From a virus: 32,342 bases of DNA. Positions 6,795-15,298 of the stretch are shown piece after piece. The translations under genes were made by a program, and so were the position numbers. Location: positions 1-32,342 of IMG/VR virus record IMGVR_UViG_3300037502_002817, one strand, 5' to 3'. The notes under the pieces were generated by a model. It did not search any database, was not told where the DNA came from, and saw nothing but the letters and a program-made list of their open reading frames with translations. How positions within the stretch are numbered: the stretch's first letter is position 1; each line of letters starts with the position of its first letter.

Positions 6795-7112
6795 TTATTC
6801 GTTAGCAAATTGCATAATGCTAGTTAATAGTTTTTCAAGCACCCTAAAATCGTTAAATTCTGTATTGATTGTTTCTATGGTTACTGTCTTAGATTTATCT
6901 AAAGATAATAATTCAAGTGTCCAATTCTTTAAAACATTAAAGGCTTTCTCAAAGTCAGTCTCTTTTAATTTTTTTATAGTTGTTTGTGTGTGATAGATTT
7001 TAATAAAGAACTCACTTGCAAAATTACCCGGTATTGTGTAAACAGTATCGTTTAAAGATTTAATTTCAATGTCCTCTTTCTTATATCCTGTTAAATCAAT
7101 CATTTTAGCCAT
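6795..7112 (-). CDS. Tail assembly chaperone, short form (G-like)
   Basis: The protein has 105 residues and lies between the major tail protein and the long chaperone, the usual place of gpG. It is mostly helical and ends in a plain TAA, with an independent ribosome site for the next gene 11 bases on, so no frameshift is needed. Similarity to the first half of the 224-aa protein indicates duplication. An intrinsic terminator (7160-7192) separates it from the major tail gene and would lower its expression relative to that protein. Confidence 0.7.
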   Translation of the reverse strand: MAKMIDLTGYKKEDIEIKSLNDTVYTIPGNFASEFFIKIYHTQTTIKKLKETDFEKAFNVLKNWTLELLSLDKSKTVTIETINTEFNDFRVLEKLLTSIMQFANE

Positions 7113-7159
7113 ATTATAATTACCTTCCTTTTTTCAATTTTAAATAATAGTTTCTAGTA

Positions 7160-7192
7160 AAAAAATAGGCTAGATTCAAAAAGAACCTAGCC
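7160..7192 (-). terminator. Internal terminator after the major tail protein gene
   Basis: GGCTAG and CTAGCC arms enclose a 13-base loop, followed on the minus strand by TATTTTTTT. It lies between the major tail protein and chaperone genes, so it probably works as a partial stop. Confidence 0.75.
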
Positions 7193-7198
7193 ACTATA

Positions 7199-7774
7199 TT
7201 AAACAATATCTTCTTCAGTAACAGAGAAATAACCCATTTTGTTATTTGGCATAGTTGTAGATAATACTTTAAATGCATAGTCAAAAGTAATAGGATCTTC
7301 ACCAAAAATGAATCCTAATTCACCCATAAAACTACATTTAAAGATATCAATGGTAATTCTCTTCTTAGCTGTTTCATCTTCAGAAACGAAACGTAACATA
7401 ACATTTGGAGATTTATCAGCATCACCATAGTAAAGTGTTTTCTTTCCTGTTGCGACATCTTCCACAACTGAAGAACCGGTTAGAAAACTTGACACGTTAG
7501 ATAAATTCCAATCCATAATACCTGTTACAAATTCAACTGTTTTCTTACCTTGAACACTCGCAACTGTACCACCATTAGCTGTTTCTATATCTTTTCTTTC
7601 TGCACTTGCTTTTAATTCTGCATTTGCTTGAATAAACCCTAAATCTGTCATACTTTCGGTAGTGATTGTACTATAATCTAAGCTACCTGTATTTTGAATA
7701 GCGTATAATTGACCTGAACCTAAAATTACGGATCTTCCGTCAGCTTCTATGTAATTTAATTTGTTTGCAGCCAT
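7199..7774 (-). CDS. Major tail (tube) protein
   Basis: The protein has 191 residues. The composition, rich in Thr, Ser and beta strands, and the position between the tail-terminator/head-completion genes and the chaperones are those of a siphophage tube subunit. The IQANAELKASAERKDIETANGG segment (near residues 47-68) and the KVLSTTMP end fit families of Firmicute major tail proteins. The start is ATG 7774 after AAAGGAGG. The terminator directly downstream fits a gene needed in many copies. Confidence 0.85.
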   Translation of the reverse strand: MAANKLNYIEADGRSVILGSGQLYAIQNTGSLDYSTITTESMTDLGFIQANAELKASAERKDIETANGGTVASVQGKKTVEFVTGIMDWNLSNVSSFLTGSSVVEDVATGKKTLYYGDADKSPNVMLRFVSEDETAKKRITIDIFKCSFMGELGFIFGEDPITFDYAFKVLSTTMPNNKMGYFSVTEEDIV

Positions 7775-7787
7775 CTCTTAGCCTCCT

Positions 7788-8156
7788 TTATAATTTTACT
7801 TGAAAGTAAATGATTGAGTTATATTCTCCTGTGTCAGGATTTTTAATTAACCCACCACCATTCACTAGTTTGATACTACGTATCGTTGTATCTTCGTTTT
7901 GTATCTTACAATGTTTATAATAAATATCTAGTAACTGTATAACATTATCTTTAATCTCTATTGCTCTAAGTGAATTGTCGCTTACTGCTCGTATATCTAA
8001 CTGATAACTACGAATAGTAGAACCACCGCCCAACTCTTTGAAATTATAGATAATATAATCAGTAACTTCTATTTCTTTTGGTTTTTCAAACAAGAATACA
8101 TTTTCGCCAACGATACTATTAGCAACAATGTACTCTCTAATAACATTCATATCCAT
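7788..8156 (-). CDS. Tail terminator / tail completion protein
   Basis: The protein has 122 residues, with mixed alpha/beta composition, and sits between the gp10-like gene and the major tail protein. In siphophages this slot encodes the terminator that caps the tube (SPP1 gp17-like). The segment on conversion of a strain-like DNV-I-LLD helix and the C-terminal NSIIYFQVKL strand fit that fold. The assignment rests mainly on position and size. Confidence 0.65.
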   Translation of the reverse strand: MDMNVIREYIVANSIVGENVFLFEKPKEIEVTDYIIYNFKELGGGSTIRSYQLDIRAVSDNSLRAIEIKDNVIQLLDIYYKHCKIQNEDTTIRSIKLVNGGGLIKNPDTGEYNSIIYFQVKL

Positions 8157-8159
8157 TGA

Positions 8160-8465
8160 TTACACCTGCCTTAATTCGTTAGCAAATTTCTCTTTGATTT
8201 TGTTCATATTCATATCAACGGCTTGTTTCAAGTGAGGTTGGTTTAAGTCAACCCAATATGCGTATTCCACGTTAGTTCCCACTGAACCTGTGATTGTACC
8301 GTTTTTATCTTCTACTTCATGCGTGTAAGATCGTTTTAAATTACCAGTTTTTACTGGACATAAAAGTTTGGTATCAGCTTCAATCATTAGCATTGATTCT
8401 TCCATAGCTTTTAAAGCTAACTCTTTTATGCGTTTCTTTTCTAACTCAAAAGGGTTATTAGCCAT
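8160..8465 (-). CDS. HK97 gp10-like head-tail joining protein
   Basis: The protein has 101 residues. The segment around residues 35-60, CPVKTGNLKRSYTHEV, matches the hallmark of HK97-gp10-like proteins (P-V-x-T-G-x-L-x-x-S). GSVGTNVEYAYWVD also fits. These proteins act at the head-tail interface or the early tail. The ATG at 8463-8465 lies right after the stop of the upstream gene, so the genes are tightly packed. Confidence 0.85.
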   Translation of the reverse strand: MANNPFELEKKRIKELALKAMEESMLMIEADTKLLCPVKTGNLKRSYTHEVEDKNGTITGSVGTNVEYAYWVDLNQPHLKQAVDMNMNKIKEKFANELRQV

Positions 8466-8466
8466 A

Positions 8467-8775
8467 TCACACCTCTTTCATAAAAATATCGAGGTAATCA
8501 TCCCATTCGACCATTTTATTTATTTTAAATTGTTTCCCTCTAAATTCAATCATACTACCGTCTGTGATTTCCAAATCAACGTCACAAAATACTCTCTTTG
8601 TACAGTCGATGTAATAACCATACTCTTTAAAGATTAAATCTCTATTCGCTGGTTGTACGTCACATGAGATAGTTTTATAAGGTGATAAAACTCCTTTTTG
8701 CATTACACCGTGATACATTCCTCCGCCAGTTTCCTTTAGGAGAATAATCTCTTTGTTATAAAAAAAGTTCCCCAT
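8467..8775 (-). CDS. Head closure / stopper protein (SPP1 gp16-like position)
   Basis: The protein has 102 residues, mostly beta, lying between the connector adaptor and the gp10-like gene. That is the normal place of the head-completion stopper, which seals DNA inside the head until the tail joins. Its start shares one base with the end of the upstream gene. Assignment is by position, size and predicted fold. Confidence 0.65.
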   Translation of the reverse strand: MGNFFYNKEIILLKETGGGMYHGVMQKGVLSPYKTISCDVQPANRDLIFKEYGYYIDCTKRVFCDVDLEITDGSMIEFRGKQFKINKMVEWDDYLDIFMKEV

Positions 8776-9140
8776 TATATCACCTTCAACTTTGGTAATG
8801 GTAACATTGACTTAACTTTTTGTGTTAATCCATTACTATCTATAGCGGTGCTAGTAGTCGAAATAGATTCACTTCTAGATCCCTGTGATTTCTGCGTTAC
8901 TTTATCGAATCCTTGCGCTTGATTATAATAAACAATTGCTAACTCAATTGTAGGTATAATATAATCGCTTGTATGCTCTCCCGTATAATCTAAATACTTA
9001 CAAATAGCTTTATAAGCACTGTCTATATTGAATAACAACTTATTACGATTAATGGTTATACCTTCATTTGTTAACATTTCACTAGCGTATTGGATTTCGG
9101 TACTATATTTTAATTCTAAATCAAATATAAGATCGATCAT
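8775..9140 (-). CDS. Head-tail connector adaptor (SPP1 gp15-like position)
   Basis: The protein has 121 residues, mainly helical at the N-terminus, with YKAICKYLDYTGEHTS and a tyrosine-rich helix (ELAIVYYNQAQG) typical of gp6/gp15-type connector adaptors that bind beneath the portal. A Ser-rich tail follows. It comes directly after the major capsid gene, as in many Firmicute siphophages. Confidence 0.7.
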   Translation of the reverse strand: MIDLIFDLELKYSTEIQYASEMLTNEGITINRNKLLFNIDSAYKAICKYLDYTGEHTSDYIIPTIELAIVYYNQAQGFDKVTQKSQGSRSESISTTSTAIDSNGLTQKVKSMLPLPKLKVI

Positions 9141-9163
9141 GCAATATCACTCCTAACTTAAAT

Positions 9164-9191
9164 AAGGATGCCTAGATTACTAGACACCCTT
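9164..9191 (-). terminator. Terminator-like hairpin after the major capsid gene
   Basis: Arms 9164-9175 and 9180-9191 pair over 12 positions (two wobbles) around a 4-base loop, 20 bases after the capsid stop. The T-tract is weak (TTATTT), so it is an attenuator or mRNA-stabilising hairpin more than a full stop. Confidence 0.6.
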
Positions 9192-9210
9192 AATAATTGT
9201 TATGTAGTTA

Positions 9211-10026
9211 TTAAGCTTTAGTCTTAACAAGAACTGCTTCTGGTTTAGTGATAGCGTGGCTGTAAATTTTCCTTCCCTGAATTGCGGATGCACCAATATA
9301 ATTACCAGATCCACCTAGATCTTGTACGTGAACTGGAACTCCCCATTCTTGAACTCTCGTACACCATTCTGGATGACCAGCAATGATTTCAGTATTTGCA
9401 CCTAAATTACTTGATTCAAATAATGTAAAGCCAGCAATTTGACCTACGGCACCTGTTTGAACCACTTTATCACCTAAATCAGAAGCTTTAATAAATTCAG
9501 CGGATTTTAATACCAATGCATAAACACTAGGCGTAATTAAAGCCCATCTGTTAGACACAGGTACTTTATTATCAGATAATTGAGTTCTTAAATCTACGAA
9601 TTTATCATAAACATTTGTTTTAGTTAAAGCTGTAGTATCTGCAAGTATAGTACCTTGTGCTTCTAATACTGCAATTGCATCAACGTCAATTTGATTAGCT
9701 AACGCATAACCAGCAGAATCTAATCTTTGTGCAACCATTTGATCCGGTACACTTGCAGCGTCATAGCCGTCAATTAATTCATTAACAACTTTATCTTTAT
9801 CAATAACAAGTGTAATATAATCGGTAGCACCAGCTGTTAAAGTCGCACCAGTTGCTTTATTATAATCACCAACTGCAACTTCTGTATCACGTACTGGAAT
9901 CTTAACCGCTCCAGCTTTAGGATTACCTTCATATTTTGTATTAAAGATTACTCCGTCTTTTGTAACTAATGTGTTTCTTAATTGTGCGTCTACTAACGCT
10001 GAATATCTTTCTTGTAATGTATGCAT
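9211..10026 (-). CDS. Major capsid protein (HK97 fold)
   Basis: The protein has 271 residues. It begins with a short helix (LQERYSALVDAQLRN) and the beta-rich E-loop region (GAVKIPVRDTEVAVGDYN). The middle follows the HK97-fold A-domain order, with YALANQIDVDAIAVLEAQG, NRWALITPSVYALVLK and TLFESSNLG near residues 105-205. This is the N4gp56/P22-like compact capsid type common in Clostridia phages. There is no N-terminal delta domain and a separate scaffold gene precedes it. It is followed by a strong hairpin and is expected to be one of the most abundant proteins. Confidence 0.93.
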   Translation of the reverse strand: MHTLQERYSALVDAQLRNTLVTKDGVIFNTKYEGNPKAGAVKIPVRDTEVAVGDYNKATGATLTAGATDYITLVIDKDKVVNELIDGYDAASVPDQMVAQRLDSAGYALANQIDVDAIAVLEAQGTILADTTALTKTNVYDKFVDLRTQLSDNKVPVSNRWALITPSVYALVLKSAEFIKASDLGDKVVQTGAVGQIAGFTLFESSNLGANTEIIAGHPEWCTRVQEWGVPVHVQDLGGSGNYIGASAIQGRKIYSHAITKPEAVLVKTKA

Positions 10027-10152
10027 AGTTTTATACCATCCTTTAATTTTTTATAGTGGTTTCATTTATTTAATGTCCGCAAACCTTAACTAGGACATAA
10101 AAAAAAAGACTTCATTGTCCGGATATATCTTTTCACCATTCAATAAAATCTT

Positions 10153-10725
10153 TTATAATTGGATTCCTGTTAAATTTTTAAATGCTTGCTCAACTCCTGT
10201 CAAAGGCTCTGTTTTATCTGCCGTAGGAATATGAGTATTACTTTTTATTTTCTCGTCAACACTAGCTGATACTTTTGCATTAAAAGCACTTTCTAATATT
10301 GCAAGATTTTTCTTTGTTGTAGCTTCATCCATACCAACGAAATAATCTATTAAGTCAACTGGGAGATTCTTTTCCGTAGCAATTTTTAAAGCGACATTAG
10401 TCATATCTTTTCTTATTGCTTCTGCTTTCATTTCTTCTAGTTGTGCTTTAACTGTCTGTAATTCAACGTCCTTTGGATCTGCTGAAGGGTTTCTTTTTTG
10501 GAGTTCTTCAGTAACAATCTTTTCTAAGTTATTAGCTTTCCACGTTTCAAGCCCCTTATTAAAGTATTTATCCATTTCCGGTTGAAGTGTTTTCTTGCCA
10601 TCTTCCGTTGATAAAAATTCTTTTACTCTATCAGGTGTTACTTGTGATAAACCCCCAACATAGTTTTTATAATCGTCTGTTTCCTTAAATTGTTCTAGTT
10701 GTTCAATAATTTCATTAAATTCCAT
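10153..10725 (-). CDS. Capsid scaffolding protein (DUF4355/GP20-like)
   Basis: The protein has 190 residues, acidic and strongly helical, with a central coiled-coil (VELQTVKAQLEEMKAEAIRK, about residues 86-105). A C-terminal half containing LKIATEKNLPVDLIDYFVG is typical of Firmicute phage scaffold proteins of the DUF4355 type. It lies directly upstream of the capsid gene in transcription order. It should guide procapsid assembly and then leave or be degraded. Confidence 0.85.
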   Translation of the reverse strand: MEFNEIIEQLEQFKETDDYKNYVGGLSQVTPDRVKEFLSTEDGKKTLQPEMDKYFNKGLETWKANNLEKIVTEELQKRNPSADPKDVELQTVKAQLEEMKAEAIRKDMTNVALKIATEKNLPVDLIDYFVGMDEATTKKNLAILESAFNAKVSASVDEKIKSNTHIPTADKTEPLTGVEQAFKNLTGIQL

Positions 10726-10794
10726 AGTAATTTATCCTTTCTTTTGCGTCCAACACGTACTTTATAGTCCATGCCGTACAATCTTTTATTTATG

Positions 10795-11094
10795 TTAAAT
10801 ATAATAATAATAAATAACCTTGCATTGTAAATCTGGCGTTGATTTAATAACTAATGAATAGATATCTAAATCCACCGGCGAGGAATAATTCCCCCTAAAG
10901 GTTTCTATCTCGCTACCATTGATATAAAATGGATTATTATAAACAGGATATAACTCCATATCAATATGTGTTAAATACCCTATATTCTTTTGTGTTTGTT
11001 GCCTAATAACGTCTAATAATTCTATATCGTTATCATTTTCATATGTAAACGTATAACAACCAACTTTTAAGTTAGTAGATGCATTAATGTTCAA
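10795..11094 (-). CDS. 99-aa hypothetical protein in the head module
   Basis: A small, Tyr/Asn/Ile-rich, probably beta-structured protein with no recognised family. It lies between the MuF/82-aa genes and the scaffold. Small accessory genes in this slot sometimes encode capsid decoration or unrelated moron functions; neither can be argued from the sequence. Confidence 0.7.
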   Translation of the reverse strand: MNINASTNLKVGCYTFTYENDNDIELLDVIRQQTQKNIGYLTHIDMELYPVYNNPFYINGSEIETFRGNYSSPVDLDIYSLVIKSTPDLQCKVIYYYYI

Positions 11095-11098
11095 TTAA

Positions 11099-11347
11099 TC
11101 ACCTCCCGTAATCCTCACATTTTAGGATTATTTTATTGCACCATTTATCACAGTGTTTTTTATTTTTACAATTAAAACATATGTGACCGAAATATTTACG
11201 ATTTTTTTCATTAATAAATTCTTTTATAGGATCAATTTTGAATTTATTAGTTATATTTTCTTTGTCAATCGTCTTTTGTGTTTTTTCATGTATAACACAT
11301 GGGGTATCACTATCTTCTTTCCATATGACCTTATAATTAAATGCCAT
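11099..11347 (-). CDS. 82-aa Cys-rich, possibly zinc-binding protein
   Basis: The C-terminal third carries C-F-N-C, then C at +6 and C at +10, followed by another Cys (HICFNCKNKKHCDKWC, about residues 55-70). This resembles a small treble-clef or zinc-ribbon site. The protein is basic. It abuts the MuF gene (one base apart), so it is translated with the head module. Role unknown; nucleic-acid binding is possible. Confidence 0.7.
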   Translation of the reverse strand: MAFNYKVIWKEDSDTPCVIHEKTQKTIDKENITNKFKIDPIKEFINEKNRKYFGHICFNCKNKKHCDKWCNKIILKCEDYGR

Positions 11348-12232
11348 CTAATCAACTCCTAATCTTGTTTTTTTCCAGCTATTAACGTCTGTATAATCAA
11401 CTATTTTTTTAGTACCGTCAGCACTTCTAACATTTTCCCTTTTACTGGTTGGTTTCCATCCGTCTACTAAGCCTATAATTGTGCATCTACAATTAGGATG
11501 TACCGGCAAATCAGGATGATTATTTTTATCATAGGTATTACCGTCTAAGCTAGCGCAAATATCACACGTATTATCTTCTAACGTTGCATCCCATAAGACC
11601 TCTTTAACAACTCCGCTATCCTGATATACTTGATCTTGCGCATACATAACAGACTTAGAAACCTCTGTGTTCACAAGCCTTTTAGCTTCATAAGCGGTAG
11701 ATCCAAAATCAGTTTTAATACTTCTAGCTAACTTTTCAGGCGATACACCTTGAATCAATGCTTTTTCAACGTCAGAAATAACTCTTTTTGCTAGATTGTC
11801 TGTATTTTTCCATATGCTTTCAGAAAAATGAACACCTTTTATTGGTCTTTCAATGGCTGCTCTAACAAATTCAGGCTTTAATAATGCGAAATTAGTGGTA
11901 GCTGTGACCCCTTTTTCGATGAGAAAAGCAGATTTATAATAGGTTTCCTCATATACTTCTTTTAAAGTATCGTATGTAATTTTGGTTTGATTCTCTGATA
12001 AAGCCTCTAAACCTTTTCTTAGTTGCTTTTCAATCTCTGTAAGAACCGTATAGCGTTGATAATCAGATATATTTAAGCCATTATCAGACATATATTTGAG
12101 ATAGATTTTACCTATCTTTGATAAAACTTCATCTTGATTCCGCTTAAATAATTGAAGAATCTGTTTAGTATTCTTTATCCCATACTTTTCTGATTCTTCT
12201 TTAATTTTTATCATTTCCTTTTGAAACGACAT
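11348..12232 (-). CDS. Minor head protein, MuF / SPP1 gp7 family
   Basis: I place the start at ATG 12230-12232; a frame-compatible GTG at 12241 lies in the ribosome site AGAGGTG. The protein has 294 residues. The C-terminal MuF signature is clear: VNTEVSKSVMYAQ, then a Cys pair (TCDIC), DGNTYD, and LPVHPNCRCTI near residues 215-258. This minor capsid protein associates with the portal and enters the head with the DNA. No toxin domain is fused. Confidence 0.92.
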   Translation of the reverse strand: MSFQKEMIKIKEESEKYGIKNTKQILQLFKRNQDEVLSKIGKIYLKYMSDNGLNISDYQRYTVLTEIEKQLRKGLEALSENQTKITYDTLKEVYEETYYKSAFLIEKGVTATTNFALLKPEFVRAAIERPIKGVHFSESIWKNTDNLAKRVISDVEKALIQGVSPEKLARSIKTDFGSTAYEAKRLVNTEVSKSVMYAQDQVYQDSGVVKEVLWDATLEDNTCDICASLDGNTYDKNNHPDLPVHPNCRCTIIGLVDGWKPTSKRENVRSADGTKKIVDYTDVNSWKKTRLGVD

Positions 12233-12243
12233 CGTATACACCT

Positions 12244-13500
12244 CTATTCATAATCGTTAATTTTATCTAACTCAATCGTTTCCATTGCAGACTTTTCCTT
12301 TTTGATTTTCTCAATTTCTTGTAAAGGATTTTCCACGAATGGCAACCTTGATAAAGCTGTTTCTAGGCTTAATTTATCTCCTAAAGTTTGAATCTCTTGA
12401 CATACTAGTAATGTATCAATAGGTACGTTTGGTGTACAATTAATACGGATATCTCTATAATCAAATTCTTGATTTTTTATCTTTAGATACTCAAATAGTC
12501 GCTCCAATCGATCATAAATTGTATCAGATACAATATCAAACATAGTTTTACATCTTTGTTCTAAGAATATAAGACGATTCCTTAGGGCATTGCCACTGGT
12601 ATTCGATTGTAGCTTTTCATTACCATCTATATGGTTACAATTAGCGTACATACTACCTTTTATATTATTAATCATATTTTGTATATAGGAATCATTCATT
12701 TCTTTCATTAACCATGAAGCATTAGCATCTTTTGACGGAAGATTTAAAATACCTTTTTTTCTTAATTCCTCACTAGTTGTCTCGTTAGCCTCAACTCCTG
12801 TAACGACTAAATAAGCATTTCTATAATCTCCAATAACATTAATTTGATCTGACAATAATCTGGAATAAGCATCCTGAAGAGTTTTAATCTTGTAATAAAT
12901 AGTCTGTTCAATATCTATTTCACATACTGACACTGGAACACCTTTAAAAATATGTGATTTAGTAGTTAATAAATCGTTACCTTTATAGATTTCGATTCTA
13001 CCATCAGCATAATAGATATCTCTATATTCTGCATCATCGTATTTTTTCTTGTAAAAGTGAATGAAAATTTCTGGCTTTTCGTCATCGTCACAATAAACGA
13101 TAGCATTAGTAGGGTTTAATATCCTTGCGCAAAATCTACCCTTATAATCAATGTAATGTAATTCATAAGCCTTACCATAAATCTCTAATTCTTTCATTAG
13201 TAGCTGATTGTGATTAGATTTAAAATGGAATAACTGCGTATCTATCGCATTAACTATATTATGATTACCTGATATGCTTACATAAGACACAGCATTACCT
13301 AACACATAATTGATTTCTTCGTCTATAAATTTTTGTACCATATTATCAACTATAACTTGATTATTTCTATTTTCTTGCCTTGGATATGTACTTAAAATAT
13401 CATGTTCACCGTCATAGTAATATTTCATGTGTAAATAGTTTTGGACGTTGGTTTGATATTCCTCAACCATCTTATCTATAATCTTTTTTTGGTCTAACAT
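12244..13500 (-). CDS. Portal protein (SPP1 gp6-like)
   Basis: The protein has 418 residues. The N-terminal region with YYDGEHDIL and NRNNQVIVDNMVQKFIDEEINYVLG is typical of SPP1-family portals. LLSDQINVIGDYRNAYLVVTG and the later SGNALRNRLIFLEQRC helix (about residues 300-320) match the wing and stem regions. It forms the dodecameric DNA gate. It is placed between TerL and MuF, the standard order. Confidence 0.93.
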   Translation of the reverse strand: MLDQKKIIDKMVEEYQTNVQNYLHMKYYYDGEHDILSTYPRQENRNNQVIVDNMVQKFIDEEINYVLGNAVSYVSISGNHNIVNAIDTQLFHFKSNHNQLLMKELEIYGKAYELHYIDYKGRFCARILNPTNAIVYCDDDEKPEIFIHFYKKKYDDAEYRDIYYADGRIEIYKGNDLLTTKSHIFKGVPVSVCEIDIEQTIYYKIKTLQDAYSRLLSDQINVIGDYRNAYLVVTGVEANETTSEELRKKGILNLPSKDANASWLMKEMNDSYIQNMINNIKGSMYANCNHIDGNEKLQSNTSGNALRNRLIFLEQRCKTMFDIVSDTIYDRLERLFEYLKIKNQEFDYRDIRINCTPNVPIDTLLVCQEIQTLGDKLSLETALSRLPFVENPLQEIEKIKKEKSAMETIELDKINDYE

Positions 13501-13524
13501 TTTTCACCTTCTTTCCCGTAAAAT

Positions 13525-13558
13525 AAAAAAAGCCTATCAGGAATACTCTTCCTAATAA
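13525..13558 (-). terminator. Terminator between TerL and portal genes
   Basis: CTATCAGGAA (13534-13543) and TTCCTAATAA (13549-13558) pair over ten positions around a 5-base loop, followed on the minus strand by seven T. It is an internal terminator that would reduce coupling of TerL to the head genes. Confidence 0.75.
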
Positions 13559-13560
13559 AC

Positions 13561-15243
13561 CTACAACCCCCACTCTGATAATGATATCAGCTTTAATTTA
13601 GGGATATTTTCAATTGTTCTGATTGTCTCCACGGCTGACGTTAAACAGTCTGGTGCATCATCATGTAAAGTGTATTTACACCCAGCAAACTCTCCAACTT
13701 GTTCAATAAATTCTTTATCATCTTCATTTAATATTATCTGTCCTAGATTAACTTCACCTACAATGGAACTAATTCTTGCGTCCTTATTTTGATTCTGCAT
13801 CTTGTTAATAAAGACTATATTCCTTGCTCTAAGTGACGAATCTTTTTCGATAATCTCTTTGATTTTAAGTACATCACTTCCCATATAGGTATTTTTTTCA
13901 ATATTTACATGAGTTATATCCTCATAATCCTTTAACAACTGAATTACTTGTTTTATATAGTCCTCAAAATCTAGTTTTTCTATAATACCTTTTCTTGCAT
14001 ACCTGATATTATTGTCTGATTCAGACATAACACAAAAAGCTGAATAGTCGTTTTTAGCTGCTGTTCCCGTAGCTGGATCTACTGATAATATTGTTTTAAT
14101 GAAGTTATATTGCTCGATTTCTTTTGACGGCTTAGTAATAATAGTCTTAAATAGTTTTTCGCCTATATTGTCTATGTCGTTTTGTATCTCGATTTTAAAA
14201 CTAACTGGATTCTGATAATATTTAAGTGCAAAACTTAAACAATCCCAATAATCTTGCCATAATAAAGGGTACTGCATTTCTTTTTCATTGTTATAATAAA
14301 ATTCCTTTGCGTCTTCTAACGCAAACTCATTATTTGGATCGGTTAAAATCTTCTTAAACTCTAACCATAAGCCATTGTTATATAATTCGTCTACATTATC
14401 AATTAAAACACCAGGCTTTATTTTAGTTTTCCAAACTGGATTTAATGATAACGTATGATAGAAGTCATTCTTCATCTGAATAGTACCAACTGCTACCATA
14501 TGAAAGTTAGATTCTTCTATTGCTTTATCTGCATCACTAAAGAAACGATTAATAAACTTTTCTCTAGTCTTTTCACTAGATAATACAGTTTCGTTTTGAT
14601 AATCATCGAGAATCAAAAGTGTGATCCTACTACTCCCGTAACGAGTACCACGAAACGAACTGTTAGCACTGATAGAACGTATCATAGTTCGCTTTGGTTT
14701 TGTATCTAATTCTAATTCTTCAGTATTATTCTTCAGATTCTTGTTAAATACTTCTCCAAATGCTTGTTTTATGTATTCGTTATCCTTAATTATCATCTTT
14801 ATTTCTGCTATAAATTGTTCTGCTGTTGCTCCAATACTTGAAGATATAACTGTATAGATTGAGTAGTTATATAAATTACACCATATGGCAAGTGGTAAAG
14901 ATATTGTGGAAGTTTTACCAAAACCACGGGATATAATAAATTCTCTATGATCGCCATTGATATTCAATATTGAATCTTCAACCTCTTCCCAAATTTCCTT
15001 ATGCGTTGGAGATAGTTCGGCTTTTCCTGAACCAGTGTATAAATCTTGTAAGAAATACATATTAAAAAATTCAAAGGATTGCTTACCCAATTGATAAGCT
15101 ATACCATTTTTACCGAATAAATTGTTACGATTTTTTACTAGTATATCTTTTGCGGTATCTTCTCCATAATATTTAATGAGATACTTTGATAATATTGCTA
15201 TGTTATCAGTTGTGTTTAAATTTACTTTTGTTATTGTTATCAC
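13561..15243 (-). CDS. terL: Terminase large subunit
   Basis: The protein has 560 residues. The Walker A-like SRGFGKTST is at 105-113 and a Walker B-like LLILDDYQ at 209-216. The RNase H-fold nuclease domain begins at TILSVDPATG with a catalytic Asp at 389 and ends with a DAPDCLTSAVE motif near residue 535. It cuts and pumps phage DNA through the portal. The start is odd: no ATG occurs in the first 60 codons. The only standard choice is GTG 15241-15243, which sits inside the AGAAGGTGAT ribosome site; a rarer start a few codons later is possible. The folded region 15299-15481 lies just upstream. Confidence 0.93.
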   Translation of the reverse strand: MITITKVNLNTTDNIAILSKYLIKYYGEDTAKDILVKNRNNLFGKNGIAYQLGKQSFEFFNMYFLQDLYTGSGKAELSPTHKEIWEEVEDSILNINGDHREFIISRGFGKTSTISLPLAIWCNLYNYSIYTVISSSIGATAEQFIAEIKMIIKDNEYIKQAFGEVFNKNLKNNTEELELDTKPKRTMIRSISANSSFRGTRYGSSRITLLILDDYQNETVLSSEKTREKFINRFFSDADKAIEESNFHMVAVGTIQMKNDFYHTLSLNPVWKTKIKPGVLIDNVDELYNNGLWLEFKKILTDPNNEFALEDAKEFYYNNEKEMQYPLLWQDYWDCLSFALKYYQNPVSFKIEIQNDIDNIGEKLFKTIITKPSKEIEQYNFIKTILSVDPATGTAAKNDYSAFCVMSESDNNIRYARKGIIEKLDFEDYIKQVIQLLKDYEDITHVNIEKNTYMGSDVLKIKEIIEKDSSLRARNIVFINKMQNQNKDARISSIVGEVNLGQIILNEDDKEFIEQVGEFAGCKYTLHDDAPDCLTSAVETIRTIENIPKLKLISLSEWGL

Positions 15244-15298
15244 CTTCTTACTTTTATGACATTATCGAAAATACTTTGAAGTCATGACGTGCTATCCT

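Noticed and set aside
6784-6800. Programmed -1 frameshift between chaperone genes
   Set aside because: The first gene ends at a clean TAA and the second has its own ribosome site and ATG; no slippery heptamer was seen at the junction.
7120-7305. 61-codon minus-strand frame overlapping the major tail gene end
   Set aside because: It overlaps the tail protein out of frame and runs through a terminator.
10085-10140. Terminator between scaffold and capsid genes
   Set aside because: A long T-run exists on the minus strand, but the stem before it has only about four pairs.
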